Assembly (NCBI GenBank): GCA_002633025.1
Contig: NMRB01001331.1
Location: forward strand, 11,527-75,526
Source: Notospermus geniculatus
Taxonomy: Eukaryota; Nemertea; Pilidiophora; Heteronemertea; Lineidae
Direction of reading: 5' to 3'
DNA length: 64,000 nt
This document shows, in pieces, positions 10,909 through 46,266 of this stretch. Numbering within the stretch: position 1 is the stretch's first letter; each line of letters starts with the position of its first letter. Position numbers and translations under genes: made by a program. The notes beneath the pieces are model-generated. The model worked only from the letters and a program-made list of their open reading frames with translations. It had not been told where the DNA came from and did not search any database.

Positions 10909-12270
10909 AATAGGATAGAATAGGATAGACCTTGGAGGAATTGTACTGAGTATAATTCCTCCAAGAGTACAATTCCTCCAAGGATAGACTATGGGACGAA
11001 CATTCCCGTTGCCGACAGAATTTTATATCCTAAATCTTTGTAATGTTATGTTTTTTCACTTTTGACATAAAGTCTCGCAGATGAAAATACTATCAAAAAT
11101 GAAATGACTACAGAAAGGAGGTGAATGAGACAAAGTGGGCGTCCTTAGCAACCATCCATGAACATGGATGTCGATGCTATGGAATGGTTCCCATGGTGAT
11201 GTAATCGGAAGCATTTAAATCATTTGATCTCGTTCGCATGGATTGAAGTTTTCATCTTGAATGTTTGTGTGTTTTTTAGAGGGAAAATTTAACCTTTCCT
11301 GAAAAGCCGTCGATCCCAGATCTAAGTCGTTCGCTTTAGCTCGGTAATGCTCCTCCGGTTGAATTGCTTGACATGCACCGTAGCTACCTCCCACTGGATG
11401 AACCATCATTCGGAACGACCTGAGGCAAACTGCTTATCTATCCACTGGGCGGCGCATTTCACCTCGGACACAAGTACAAGGCAGCCATGTTGTTTATCAA
11501 CAAACCCACGTGACCGACCGTGTGGGACTATTTTCGCCGAATTTTGGCCTGCTAAGATATCCAACCTTATTTCCTGGATAAGTTGAGGCATATTATATAT
11601 AAACTTACCGATATCTCACCCAATCTGCCAATTATTGATCAATAACGCAACGTTTTTGTGTGACCTATTTCGTTCATGCGCAGGGTGTGATGAGGCGACC
11701 GCATCGAAACCCACAGAAACTCAAGGCAATCACTGCGCATTCAAGATGGCTGCCTTGGAATTGTGTCCGAGGGGAAATGCGAGTGTCTACGGAAATTGCC
11801 GAGCAGTTGCCTTCGGAAGTTCCGAATGTGGATGAACAACATCTGACTGATCATTGACATTTGAAACGCCGACTGTCTTAAGGTTAGGGTTCATATTGGA
11901 ACAGACGTGTAGACTGTAAAATATCGACGGAGCTAGAGGGCAAGCGCCCTTTCTTGCGACGTCACATTTCGATTCATTCTTTGTTGGCTTTCACAAATCA
12001 TCAATTTACATCCTCCCACAGCAGGGGTTTTTACCTCGCTCCTCTTCATCCAATTTGACAATCCATCTTACCATTTCGGCATAGGGCCTATACTTAAAGC
12101 CGGTCGGTGCCGGTGTAGTAGAACATAATGTCCCCTGATATGTGATGTCCCCCAACAATACATTTACGGATTAAGCGGCGCCATTGAATAGGACTCTAAA
12201 GAGACCAACACCCTTAATCCTGTGACAAACAATGCGGGGTGACATCAGAAAGATGGGGGCATTAGATATT
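10909..12270. other. Non-coding with small direct repeats
   Basis: AGGATAGA and TTCCTCCAAG units are repeated at about 10911-10985. A CATCCTCCCA-containing piece near 12010 resembles the hairpins at 27886 and 51869. No gene supported. Confidence 0.45.
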
Positions 12271-12533
12271 AGCCCCGGTTACACTACATAAAAACCCGCG
12301 TCTCACCCGGGCTTTTTCGCTTTACACCTAGCGCGGGTCTATTAGACCCGGGGATGAAACACAGAGCTAATAAGCTCTCCGAGCTGGAAGGGTTTTTGGA
12401 GGGCTTAATTTAGATCACCGTCACAAGACTTTAGTAGTGTCGACGCGCATCGCCCCTCAGGGGGATTTTTCAGAGCCGGGCTTGACACGGGTCTCAAAAA
12501 GTCCGGGGATTTCTATGTAGTGTAAACAGGGCT
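12271..12533. mobile_element. MITE with GTTTACACTACATA ends
   Basis: Left end AGCCCCGGTTACACTACATA and right end TATGTAGTGTAAACAGGGCT are inverted. The interior is rich in CCCGGG-type words. A truncated relative sits at 12632-12715. Non-coding. Confidence 0.7.
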
Positions 12534-12631
12534 ATCACACTCACACATGTTAGCGTTTTTCAGTGTGGCCGTTATTCTGTGTGACTCCCATTGTTTGGAA
12601 CACACTGGGAAACAGACTCACTGTTTCACTT

Positions 12632-12715
12632 GCCTTGTTTACACTACATAAAAGTCCGGGTAGCCCGGGCTTTTTGCGTTTACACCTATGAATCGCCGTG
12701 TCTAAATAAAGCCCG
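12632..12715. mobile_element. Truncated copy of the 12271 MITE
   Basis: Starts GCCTTGTTTACACTACATA followed by AAAGTCCGGG, matching the end of the neighbouring element, but has no opposite terminus. It may be a fragment or a copy cut by the gap at 12822. Confidence 0.55.
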
Positions 12716-14387
12716 TCGTGCCAAAAATAGCTAGACTCGGGACCCAGTCGTTGTGTCGCTCCGGCCGCCGCACTACACTCCACAAACGACTGGGAAAGCA
12801 AGCTGCAAAATCAGCGGCTAGNAATGTCACGTGCATACTTCAATACATCCATGGTGATTACACCACCTAGGTCCAGGTTGAGTTCTTTCTTCTGATAAAC
12901 TCAAAGAACAAATAAAGTAGGTGGAGTGTTTCAATAAGACTGCATTTGGAATCTGATGATAATATGCTATACTCTTCTGTAATTACTAATAACATTGACT
13001 GACTTGTCAACTACCAACTTATTAGAAATTGTCATCATTTTCCTGTTATTTTGTGATCTAAATCAGTTCCCACGGCAACAGGAGACAGTCTAAACAAATT
13101 TTCCCCATGATTAAGCAACCTCGTCCCCAGTGCTTAACCTTCGCTGAATGCTCGTCAAAGACAACACAAGGAGTCTGATGATTAAGCCTTCACAGCATAG
13201 ATGGCACCACAGGTCATGAACCAACTGGACCTCAGTAATAAGGTCAGGTAGGCCTTCTGCCAAAGCTCTGCATTGGTCTAGTTCCACATCCCATCACCAG
13301 GTGTCAGTCCTATAGGATCTAGTTCTGTGACTTGCAACCAACCATATCAAGAGAAGTTAAATGAATGCTAATACTACTTTAGATCATAATGATCAGTCAA
13401 CTTGTTAATCCTGCAAGAAGTCAAACTATCTTGGAACCCCTCACTTATGAACACCATCTGGTAAATGTTCCGTCCTTCATGAAGGAGTGTCCGAACTAGA
13501 GCTATAATATTCAAATCAAAAGCTGAAAAGACATTTTGCACTCCACTTGGTGTCCAGAAGAGAGGGTTGTCCAATAAAAGAGGTTATACTACACATATCG
13601 TCCAGTTGGAAAAGCTTATGGATTGATACAAAATGCATGAGAGTCTAGAAATTGTTGATTCAAAAAAATATAATATAATTATCCACAGGGTACATCAACG
13701 TGCAACGTATAGTCTTATTTCCCTCTCACTTTATGTGCCAAAAACAGGAATCAAACCAGGCAGAAATCTTCACCTTTTTATCTCAATTAATGAGAAATGT
13801 CAAATTATTTAAATCACCATGATTGATATCTGCAGACAATGGTGTCGTAAGGTCAAATTTCACTTCCAATGCTTTACCACAACCCCTGAATTTTTGCTTG
13901 GTGAAGTATCTGAAATTCTACCATCAAGATCGGATCACCAATCCAATTCACCACTCAGCCAATGCCATAAATGGAGACATTTTCAATTGTAAAGTGACAC
14001 GCATGATGCATTTGCCAGCGTTAATGTTACCTTGGCAAATAGATCACAAAAATAAAGATGTGTAGGCAGAGAGGCAGACCGTGTGTGTGTGGTCGTAAAC
14101 AGCTACCTCCAAGAAAATTTCGTCAAAAATTAGCCTGTGTAAAGCGATAAGCCTACCGTGTGCCGAGACACCCTAAAAGATACCCTACGGCCCGACAGAC
14201 GTCAAATTGCTAGTGTGTGGTACATCTACCTAGTACAATTACAAAGGTCAAAGGTCGATAAGGATTATGACACACGTATATAAGACATTAGTACAAATGT
14301 GTTGATACATGAAGGGCAGTGAAATCGAACAGACTAAGGCAACGTTATTGTATGCCAAATAGATGGATATCGGTGACGAATGCAATG
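12716..14387. other. Non-coding, nothing recognised
   Basis: A/T-richer sequence with one N (12822). No exon with a known domain, no RNA gene and no paired transposon termini were found on either strand. Confidence 0.4.
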
Positions 14388-14710
14388 TTAACCCTTTGCG
14401 ATAGAACCAAATGACGATACAATTAAAATGATAAACAAATACTGACGTAATGAATTATACAATGGGTTTGCTGACCCTTTCGCTGCGTATACCGAATGAT
14501 TCCCAGTACCATCTATGTAGACCGAGTGCTGCCATCTATCCTTGAAGACACCAACTAAAGCATACCATGCGCGTATAGGTGGTTAATAGGGAGACCGACG
14601 GGTGTGTGGCTAATAGGGAGGTTTATGAGGAGGTGTGCTGGGCCAACGCACTGGGTGGTCATTTTGGCCTTGGCAAGTTGTGCCCAATATATATGCAGCG
14701 AAAGGGTTAA
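14388..14710. mobile_element. TTAA-flanked repeat (piggyBac-like), boundaries uncertain
   Basis: TTAACCCTTTGCG on the left (14388) and GCAGCGAAAGGGTTAA on the right (to 14710). An internal GACCCTTTCGCTGCGTATA at about 14473 is the better inverted match to the right end, so the true element may be 14472-14710 with a decayed left TTAA. Non-coding. Confidence 0.5.
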
Positions 14711-16130
14711 GGAATTAATCGACGTCGTCCCTTCCAAAAAATTTTGTACACATCAATGTCAAAATACACAGGAGAGTCAGAGGAATGCTTTTACGTTTCA
14801 AAATAATGATTTTTATGAAAGTGAAAAATTGCAGGATGAAAAGTGATACGAAATACAAAGCTGTTATGTTTTCTGAGAAAGCGATGTTTTATACCTAAAT
14901 CTAGATGGCATGCACCACTCAATACGAGATAACGTCAACGAAGATAACAAGGTTGTGTGACACCTTACATCGTGTGAATCCCCAACACAGTTCAGGTGTC
15001 ATCGCAAAATGTACCGTTGACAAGACCACACCTTTAAATGTAATTCTATAGACAAAGACAGAGAAAAGGTCAACGGGTGATGTAGCACATTATGGTGTTG
15101 CCATTGCCTTTTTATGAGCTCTGGCACTGAATGTTCAGTGACTCAACAGCAAAGCTTAGCATAACATAACAAGAACAAGTACAAGTTCCCCTAAAACCCA
15201 GTCAGACTAGACTCTGACAAACACATCTGAGGCATCTGTTTGTAACACCCTGTATACTGCAATTATGACCACATAGACCACCAGTGCATGTTTCTAAAGC
15301 AAAACTCGACCCGTGATGAATTTATAGTGGGTACACAAATACCCAACAGCTGGTACTGATGGTTACGATTACAGTATATATACTAGTGTATAGGATTCAA
15401 ACACTGCTGCCAATATATCCATTGACATCCCTTTTAGGCCCCTTGTTGTTGAAAGGAATCCGGACAGGTTGAACAGTGGCGCCAATTGACAATGGACTGA
15501 CAAACCAATAATCCACCTCATGACTCCCCTTTAAGACTGTGCCAGCTCCATGCTTAAACTGGTAAGACCACACTACCAATAGGTGGCAGCAGCATCTAAT
15601 GGCCCATGCAGTCATAAAAGCACTAAATACACAGCTGTACTTCAATACAAGGACTCTTAGATGCTGCCGCCACCACGTAGCAAGCGACCTAACCAGATAG
15701 TTCCTTTAAATCTCACAGCACGATACAGTCTGTTTCAGAAAAATGGCTGAACAATAGCAACAAATTGCTGAAAGGACTATTTTTTCTGAAACAACCTGCA
15801 GATTTCGAATACCGGTAGCCCACATCAGTGTGATTCACATATCTGACTGCTGAGCCCTTGGCCATCTTTCAAACCGGAATCACCCTTAACATTATAAATC
15901 AGGCATTGATAATGACAATAGAAAAATAATAATTATATGTGATAAAATACATAAATTTCATGTACATTAGCGGCGGACAATAATCTGATCAATACTACCT
16001 CGTTAAGCCAAATATTAATCAATTTATTAACCATCAGTCTTGCCCAAATTACATGTACATATATGTACCTCCAGAATTCTGAATCCTCCTTGGTGCTGGG
16101 GTGCTCAATTATCCAGGAGCTAATTGTTTG
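14711..16130. other. Non-coding, nothing recognised
   Basis: No gene, RNA or transposon termini supported on either strand. Confidence 0.4.
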
Positions 16131-16207
16131 GGGCTGCCAGATTGGTGCAGCGGAAAAATCGGCACCTCTCACAGCTGAGGCTTCAGGGTCAATCCCTGGT
16201 CAGACCG
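16131..16207 (+). repeat. tRNA-derived SINE head
   Basis: Contains a box A-like TTGGTGCAGCGG followed about 40 bp later by a box B-like GGGTCAATCCC, with a T-arm-like stem CAGGG/CCCTG. Spacing and order match an RNA polymerase III tRNA promoter. The arms do not fold as a functional tRNA. The minus-strand element at 30825-30895 has a similar layout. Confidence 0.5.
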
Positions 16208-17403
16208 ACCCTTCATGTGAGAGAGGGTGTAATTCTCCTGCTCTATTCACCCAATTTTGTCTATAGAGGCAATAATGCCATATATACAAGTAGCTTTCGG
16301 CCCTTTTTTTCACAAATCTATCAAATATCTGTGGTTGGCAGCTAGAAATTACTGACCATTTCACATTTCCGAGACATTGATTTTTTCCCCGACATGAGCA
16401 AGAGATAATTTTCATTTTCACTTTGACACAAACAAAAGAACAAAGTTCACCAACAACTGCTCAAATATTGAAATATCTAGGAACGATAAAGGTCAATTGT
16501 AAAGTCAAGTGTGAGTTCCAAATCGACTTTTAACCCCATATTTATGACCAGATCAGCCTTAACCCCCCCCCCCCCTTCTGGACAGCACAACGCACCTAAC
16601 TGACAGCACCAAGAATGGATTCAAAATTCGGCTACAAAAATGCTTCCAAGCAGTATTAGTAAAAAAATTAGAAATATTATGAAAAATAGAAAGTCTTTGG
16701 CATATGTACGCAGCTCTGCTAGGAACTTAGAAAACACTTTTAAATGTCATTTGCGTCAATTACTACAGTCGTCTGATAATCTCCTAAATTGAAGCCAAGT
16801 TGAAGAATCTCGATAGCATTTGTAATGTTACTTAAAATTGGTGGGCCTGTCCCTGGCACCAACACAACTGGTCAAATCTACAACTACAGAGGTACCTCCC
16901 TATTAAGGACACCTTCCGGATTAACCAGTGTTGTCCTTAATAGAGAGGTGTCCTGATTACACAGGTCAAAATAAATAGAAATTACCAATTCAGGACTGAA
17001 GTCAGGAGCCCTTGCAATGTCTAGCAGGTGAAGTATACACATTCTAGGCACTATTGATTACTAACCCAGGCACTGTCGTTGGCAATTTCCTCGAAAAGAG
17101 AAAAATGTTCTTTATCTTAAAAGGTTACAGAAACCACACAACAATGGTATTCATTGGAAAGCACTCAGTCAGCTTGTTCAATTTCTTACTCGTGTCTACA
17201 CCAGCCTGGCACGACAGCGTTTAATTACTGAAGTTCTCCAAGTCGGGCCTGTCGCACCAGGCGCTACTAACCCTCCCCTGGCCGGTTACTTCGGGAAGTA
17301 TCCCAGCATGCAGAGCATGATGTCACTTCCGACGTAGATGTACTGTACACACACCCTCGCATACATCGGCATGCAAACAAAATGTAAGAAATCAAACGCT
17401 GTC
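16208..17403. other. Non-coding with a poly-C run and a dispersed repeat piece
   Basis: A homopolymeric C run lies near 16563-16576. The piece CTCCCTATTAAGGACACCTTC (about 16895-16950) and its inverted companion resemble 4880-4912, so this is a repeat fragment. No gene. Confidence 0.45.
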
Positions 17404-17487
17404 GTGTTAGACACGAGTAAAGTGTCATGGCGGATGCATTCAGCCAATCAGAGTGCATCTGTCATGACACTTTACTCGTGTCTAACA
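17404..17487. repeat. Hairpin, ~36-bp arms
   Basis: GTGTTAGACACGAGTAAAGT on the left and ACTTTACTCGTGTCTAACAC on the right form a near-perfect palindrome around CAGCCAATCAGA. The word TACTCGTGTCTA also occurs near 17187, which suggests a decayed larger inverted repeat. Confidence 0.7.
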
Positions 17488-17969
17488 CAACAGTGTTCTT
17501 TTATTGGCCTCCAATGCCCATGTCTAAGAAAGCGCTAGTGCCTGGCCGGTGTAAGTAATCGAACATGCTAAGTCAGAGCTTCTCAACGAATACCTGTTTG
17601 ATAGGGCTCAAGTATGTTCCCGTCCTGCTGTATATTGCCAGAATACACCGGCAGTGAAAGCGTTTAATTCGCTATGGGTACTCATTCCTTCATGATATTC
17701 TCACGACATTTCTAAGTGAGATGATCGAGATAGTATTTGATGACAAAATATGGAGCCAGTCACAACAAAAAACAGATTATATACTGGTACACGGCGTAGA
17801 CGTAAACTTACCAGAAGTCGTGAACTATCACGGTGCGTGGTCTTAAATCCACAACAATTGTCCAATAGCACCACAAGTAGCAAGGATTCAAAATATAACG
17901 AGACGATAAGAGAGTATTCGTACCAAGTCCACTGGGATATCATATAATACAAATGCTCAACGATGCCAT
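17488..17969 (-). other. Probable 3' UTR and flank of the ELK gene
   Basis: Immediately downstream of the ELK stop codon in its own direction. Possible poly(A) signals on the minus strand: ATTAAA near 17664 and AATAAA near 17500. No other gene is seen. The assignment is by position only. Confidence 0.35.
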
Positions 17970-19025
17970 CTATTGTACAGATATAGACTTAACAGGTGGG
18001 GGTGGGGGTGACGTGACAAAAGCGGCGGGCGTGGATACTTCCTCGTAGGCTTGGAATGGCAGCTGTATAGCAGGCATCGGCGATAACGCCACATGGCCTT
18101 GGACGTACGTAGGGAACTGGAAATGAGTCGAGGCGCTGAATCGTGGGTTCGGACTCAACGTCGTGATCGGGCTTAGAGAGCTCCAGAAATGGAGTGGCAC
18201 CATCGGCGTCCGCTGGCCGCTGACTCCTGGACTCGGGATGATAATCGGCGTCCCGACTGTCGTTAACGGCACCTTCATTAACGGCGAAGGCACGTACCCA
18301 TGCATGGCAGGATGAGATAAAGGTGACGACGTCACCGACAGATTCAGAGGATCTGGCTTTGGCCGGCTCGACGCCGTCGTCACAGCTATTGTCGTAACTG
18401 GCGGCGACGAGGGTTCAGACTTGGTACTTGAGCTTGACGTCATAACTTGTGATGTTGGCGGCAGTTTGGGCGTTGGCGACCGGCTGCGGCTGCGACTGCG
18501 ACTATGACTCGGGCTTCGACTTCGCTGAGTTTCTTCGTCCGTTGGTTCCAACTTGATGACCGGCTTCCCGGCTTCAGAGGCTGGTACCGTGTGATGCCAC
18601 TGCAGTGTCTGGTGGCGTCTGTTTGATGTCTGTGACGGTGGCTCTATCGTGGTCTCATACGGCCTGTAGGTAACAAACCCGGGCAACTTATACATCCCCT
18701 CGGTAGCAATCGATTCCATTTTAACTTTGAAAGGCACCTTATTTTCCGTTTTGACAACTTCGGGAAACGAGACAAACTTATACACAAACTTCTGTCCCAT
18801 AACTTTCTTGATAATATTCTTGTCGTAATAATACCGTAGCGCTCGGCTGAGCTTGTCGTAGTTCATATTGTGTTTATTTTTACGTAGACCCCAAAGTCTC
18901 GCTACTTCCTCTGCATTGACGAGTTTGAATTCACCCTCGTTGCTGGTCCATTGGATTATATGTTGATGTTGGTTGCTGAGCAGGAGTTCAAGCAGGAACT
19001 GCCAGAGAGTAATATTTGAGTCCAT
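17970..19025 (-). CDS. ELK: ELK-type ETS transcription factor (ternary complex factor)
   Basis: 351 residues in one uninterrupted exon. Residues 4-86 are an ETS winged-helix domain ([39 protein letters not shown]) closest to ELK1/ELK4. The C-terminal C-box activation domain is kept: [10 protein letters not shown] (277-286) with Ser-Pro sites, and FQFP (302-305), the ERK-docking DEF motif. [10 protein letters not shown] (157-166) fits a negatively charged sumoylation motif. Residues 168-183 are Ser-Arg-rich, and PLNLS (226-230) resembles a CtBP-binding motif. The SRF-binding B-box is not clearly recognisable. In the family the protein binds GGA(A/T) sites with SRF and is switched on by MAP kinases. 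A splice acceptor (CTTTCAG) ends 2 nt before the ATG, so a 5' UTR exon lies upstream. Vertebrate paralogs have introns in this region; this gene has none. It lies antisense between the two G-alpha-s first exons. Confidence 0.92.
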   Translation of the reverse strand: MDSNITLWQFLLELLLSNQHQHIIQWTSNEGEFKLVNAEEVARLWGLRKNKHNMNYDKLSRALRYYYDKNIIKKVMGQKFVYKFVSFPEVVKTENKVPFKVKMESIATEGMYKLPGFVTYRPYETTIEPPSQTSNRRHQTLQWHHTVPASEAGKPVIKLEPTDEETQRSRSPSHSRSRSRSRSPTPKLPPTSQVMTSSSSTKSEPSSPPVTTIAVTTASSRPKPDPLNLSVTSSPLSHPAMHGYVPSPLMKVPLTTVGTPIIIPSPGVSGQRTPMVPLHFWSSLSPITTLSPNPRFSASTHFQFPTYVQGHVALSPMPAIQLPFQAYEEVSTPAAFVTSPPPPPVKSISVQ

Positions 19026-20501
19026 GCCTGAAAGATAGGAAAATAGGACACATAAGATTACATTGCTTTAGAAAGATACAAACGGTCAATTTTCAGACAG
19101 GGCAGATTCTTACTGAAAAACACAAATTAAAGTTAGAACTTCTGTTTCCCACTTCAACAGCAGGACTTGGAATCGTAAACTCGTCTCAGAAAGTGCAAAA
19201 CAGGAAACCAGCTCAGCAGGACATGGGGTGGGGGATTCACACATAATGAAAGGCATCATCTGTGGGTGGGGTCTCTAGAATCACCCAGAACGTCTTCTTT
19301 GACATGTCACTATGACGATGTTAACAAAACGTGAAACTTGCGCCCCCCTTTTTGAATCGCCCCCCCTAGAGAAAATCATATGGCAGTGATGTCGCTCATG
19401 TTGTACATCTAGAAGATCATTCAGAATGGATGAAGCATCCGAGATACAGAATATTTGCACTTCACATTTACCAAAATAGAAGGACAGGCTGATACTGAAA
19501 GAAGCTGGAAGTGATATTTGTTGCATTTCCTAATACAGATACAAGCATTTCAAGAAAAGATTGAGAAAAAACGGAAACCATCTGACAATGTCTTCATCAC
19601 GATCGTAACACCCACAAATCTGATATTGTCAGTCAGAAATAAAGGTTGTTGACCATTCAAGCCTTGAATGCAGACCGGAAGTAATGAATCATATGTTATT
19701 TCGGAACGTGTTGGTCGAGCATTCTTGGTCAAATGCGATGAATGATGGACATACATACATACGGACAGACAGACAGAAGGATGCTATTCTAAACTCACAA
19801 CAAAGAAACAAAGCGTTCTTTTTCTCGCAGACAAAAATAGTCCGCGGTCAGAACGACTATTTGTCACTATCATCTGGTAAAGGTTATCATAAATACACCG
19901 CCGCCGAAAATCTGACGTCATGAAAGAAAAGTTGAATGACGTTTGGTCCATGTGACCCGCTGGTGACTGAATGCTAATTCTAGTATATTTCCCACAATTC
20001 TAAGCAATCGGCCATTTTCGCACACCGCCAATACGGAAGTGTTCTAAATACAACCGGCGTGCCCCCAAAAACAGTTCAAAATGATGTGAAACTGATATAG
20101 CCTCCGTAATATATCATATAAATGAATTACCATGCACATCAATCGGCAACAGATAAGAATCCCACCAAATAAACACCCTTTTGTTTTCATCCCGTCGGCG
20201 TAACCAATTAATGAATGCTCCCTTAACCCCACCCAGTGCCTGTCAAACCGAGTTGACGTGTGGTTACTGTGAGGCTAAAAACCTCTTATTTTCGGGGACT
20301 GGACATGAAAATCGGACTAGAATAGGGTCGTATGGGCACCCAAAGTGTTAAGTTTGTGATCTAGTTTATTTTGAACGGATACAGGAGACCCTCAACGTTG
20401 TCAGATCGGCATTTGTTGAGCATTTCCCGGCGTTTTCATCGCCAGTCGGCAAGTCGCATTTCGTCCATAGCCAGTGCACTGGAATAACACAGTACATGAG
20501 T
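19026..20501. other. Region between the ELK start and G-alpha-s exon 1B
   Basis: Holds the ELK 5' intron or UTR (minus strand) and presumably the G-alpha-s exon 1B promoter (plus strand). No TATA box or clear core promoter is evident. There are no transposon ends. ELK and exon 1B are divergent, with start codons about 1.5 kb apart. Confidence 0.4.
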
Positions 20502-43113
<22,612 letters not shown>

Positions 43114-45390
43114 GTAAGTTGAGACTCACTCAGTGATGTTACATTGGCAGCCATATTGAAAGAGGTCGATGCCAATTTTGAACATGGTGACAAAATGACT
43201 AGGAACAAGCAATCACAGCTTAGCAGATGAAGGTGACGTGTTGGTGGAATATTTCAAGCTTTTTAGCTCACCTGTGGTGAGCTTATACAATGGTTGTGCG
43301 TCCGTCGTCCGTCGTCGTCGTCGTCCGTCGTCGTCCGTTAGCAGGGCACGTTTCGTAACCGCTGGGGCTATTGATCTGAAACTTGGTACACATATGCCCC
43401 TAGGTCATATGACCTATGACACCAAGTTTTGGTCCGATTCGATTCTTGACTTGGCCACCAGGTGGCTAAAACCAAAAACACAAAAAGTGCAATAACTCCT
43501 GAACTAATGACAGGATCACCTCCAAATTTTTATCATAGGTGTATCTAATGAGGGTACATTACATATATAACGGGTTTTTGATTTGACCTACTTTTCAAGG
43601 TCACAGAGGTCAAAGTTCGACAAAAGTAACGAACCTGCCACAGTTCTTCATTATTTCACCGAGCGTCTTCATATCTTGCATAAACGTGTATTAGAGGGGT
43701 ACCTTCAAAATTATGGAGTTTCGGCCCAATCGGACATCCAATATGGCCGCCAGGTGGCGTAACCTGAAAATCTTCCAAGTGCTATAACTCAGGAACGGCA
43801 CAACCCAGCATGCTCAAACTTGATATTTACCTCCNTCTTGAGTTAACTGTGTGCTTGGTATGTAGCTAGCAAGTCCAGATAGCCATTCGGGTGTTTCATA
43901 CGGATGTCTGTCCTTACCATAATTTATCATGTAAAAATAATTTTATTGTTATCAATATAGGCTATTTTTTCAAGATGACAATATAAATCAACATTGAGCT
44001 CTTTTATAGTTTGCAGATACGGGGATAATTGAAAACAATGCGACGTATTGTAATAAAATTCATTTTATTCGTCTGTACGAAAATTGTATAATACACACTA
44101 CACCTTTCATAATTAGACACGTCAATGTCCGTGCTCATTAAGTAGGATATGTACTAGCACTTCTTAACTTATAACCAAAAACTAACAATTTGTAAAAACT
44201 TTGTTTCTTCCGACACCATTACGATGAGCGTTAGATCATTACTATCTTGACTCGGAGGTTTTGTTTCTTTGCTTTGCCGGGGCAGTTATGATTTATCGCA
44301 CCAGTAATGGGGTTATATTTTTCAACCTCGTCTCCTGTAACAATATAAGGTTACTACCCTGGTGACAAGGTTGCGTATTTCACAGTTGAACTCGGTGTAC
44401 TTGGACATAAAACCTGATATTGATGGAGGTTGTGTTTTCCTCCGGTCCAGCCGTGGTATTCATTGTATTTGGTCTGTTATAGCTCTTGTAGCCACCAGGG
44501 GGCACTCCTGCTCCATGGTTGTTCGTCCCAGACGTCTTGTTCGATAGTATAACAGGCATTGTGCTGGAAGTTTGGAATCAGTTGAGTTTTGTTTGTCCTG
44601 ACTGTGGATTTAGTTCGCTTCCTTTTGGGTGCGTTAACTCGTCTGCCTCCAGAGCCCAGCAGACGGCATCTTCTGTCAATGTTTTCTCAGACCCTATGGT
44701 ACAGATTGAAAAATATTTGAAGAAAGGTTGTTCCTATTAACCATCTGAAGAAATTTTCTTCAAATTCTTTCCATTTTATTTCCAAGGCTTCTAGAAAACT
44801 TCAACAGAAGACACCGTATGCTCAAACCTGAGAGCAGATGAGTTAAGCGTGTTTATTACACAGCGTTGCTGTGTAATCGGAAACACTCCATTGGAAGTAT
44901 CGATGCAACTTGGGCTGGGCAGATGCGAGTAGTGCCACCTATTGTATATTAAATGTATATAATATATATACTTGTTTGTTCCTTAGAGCATTTCGTGTGG
45001 TGATATACGAGTCCGAGTGCTCCTCGGTGGCCAGAGCAGAAATTGTCTTGTCATTAACTTGGGATTGATTCATGTGAATACATAGGAAAGAAATTTCAAA
45101 GACTCATCATAACATGTACAATTTTTAAATGGCGCACACGAGGAATTGTCCCGTTTTAAGGGAAGTGTGCAGAATTTGTACAGTCGTTCGTTCATGTCAC
45201 CTATTCACAGATCTTATAAATATCACTGGCATACCATGAATAATCAATATTTATAAACGAGCTAGTGAGGAGTCAACTGCATAGCCGTGACGCGCCTCCT
45301 GCTTAGGTGAGACATTTTTATACATTACCATGTCAGAAGACGATCCGAATACCTTTGTGTCTTAGATTTGCTTCACACCCAGGACGAGTC
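43114..45390. other. Non-coding 3' part of G-alpha-s, gap present
   Basis: Contains the TAGCTCACC/CGTCGTC repeat (43263-43800) and an N at 43835. The expected terminal exon (STASGDG..HYCYPHFTCAVDT-type sequence) was looked for by eye and not found; the gap is a likely place for it. An AATAAAATTC near 44051 could be a poly(A) signal, but nothing ties it to the gene. Confidence 0.5.
43263..43800 (+). repeat. TAGCTCACC/CGTCGTC repeat, copy 2
   Basis: Starts TAGCTCACCTGTGGTGAGCT, a short hairpin, then (CGTCGTC)n, then GTTAGCAGGGCACGTTTCG, and continues with ACTTGGTACACATATGCCCC and repeated CCACCAGGTGGC-like words. The first part matches 21968-22160; the later part matches the 42540-42900 region. 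Confidence 0.65.
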
Positions 45391-45392
45391 AG

Positions 45393-45705
45393 CCGATACA
45401 CCGATTTCACATCTCGCACGATCGCAGCGCCCCTGGTAGAATTTCTGACGGCCACTTCCGTTTTCAACCTCACTATGAGGAGTAAAGCAAATATTTCCTA
45501 GATTGAGGTTGAAAAACACGTGTTGGTTTCCGATACCGCCGCCAGAGACCCATCCCTGGTGGCGGCATTGGGAACCAATGCACGCAATTCAACCTCGATC
45601 CAGGAAATTTTTGTCCATACTCCTGGAAGTGAGGTTGAAAACGGAAGTGGCCTTCGGAAATTCTACCTGGGGCGCTGCGATCGTGCGAGATGTGATCGGT
45701 GTATT
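45393..45705. repeat. Foldback repeat, ~90-bp arms
   Basis: ATACACCGATTTCACATCTC and GAGATGTGATCGGTGTAT are inverted, as are CACTTCCGTTTTCAACCTCA and TGAGGTTGAAAACGGAAGTG. The centre holds GGTGGCGGC-type inverted words. Non-coding. Confidence 0.65.
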
Positions 45706-46047
45706 CCATTTTGGCCTCATCAGTAAAACCTTCGTTGGTCCATACTTCATCTTAATACATGTCTAGTTGTTTATGAAGTTTTGTGAGCTCATCAAGGCAC
45801 AAGACGTATTGACATTGTTCCACTGTATCTGATGGTTATGTTTCTGTTTTTAGCTATGTCAAGTTTCTGTTAACCTGTTTGAAATTCATTGAGGCTTTTG
45901 TTTGAGAATTCTTAAAACTTTTCTTTTGTATCTAGTTCTCTTTGGTGGCAAAGGTCGGTCAATCCATCTGCAAGCCGTGCAAGGTTCTGTAAATATAATC
46001 GCTTTCCGAAAAACTGGTGATCCTCAAGCGAGGACCAATAGACGATG
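45706..46047. other. Non-coding, nothing recognised
   Basis: Short spacer between two palindromes. No exon of G-alpha-s or SEH1L here. Confidence 0.4.
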
Positions 46048-46266
46048 TCACTCCAAAAGAGCGCAGCACCTTATGGGGTCAGCGTCATGACGTCCCGCAC
46101 GTCATTTCATGATGTCTTGAGGTGGGACGAAAAAAATCATATTGTGTCATGACGTCATGATCGCTGAAACTACCGGATTTTTTTTCGAGTCGCGTCATGG
46201 CATTCAGAAATGACGTGCGGGACGTCATGACGCTACCCCGTAAGGTGCTGCACTCTTTTGGAGTGA
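46048..46266. repeat. Palindromic element, ~70-bp arms
   Basis: TCACTCCAAAAGAGCGCAGC and GTGCTGCACTCTTTTGGAGTG are inverted; the arms continue with GCGTCATGACGTCCCGCACG and its complement. Dense TGACGTCA words give potential CREB/ATF sites, but as part of the repeat. Confidence 0.7.
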
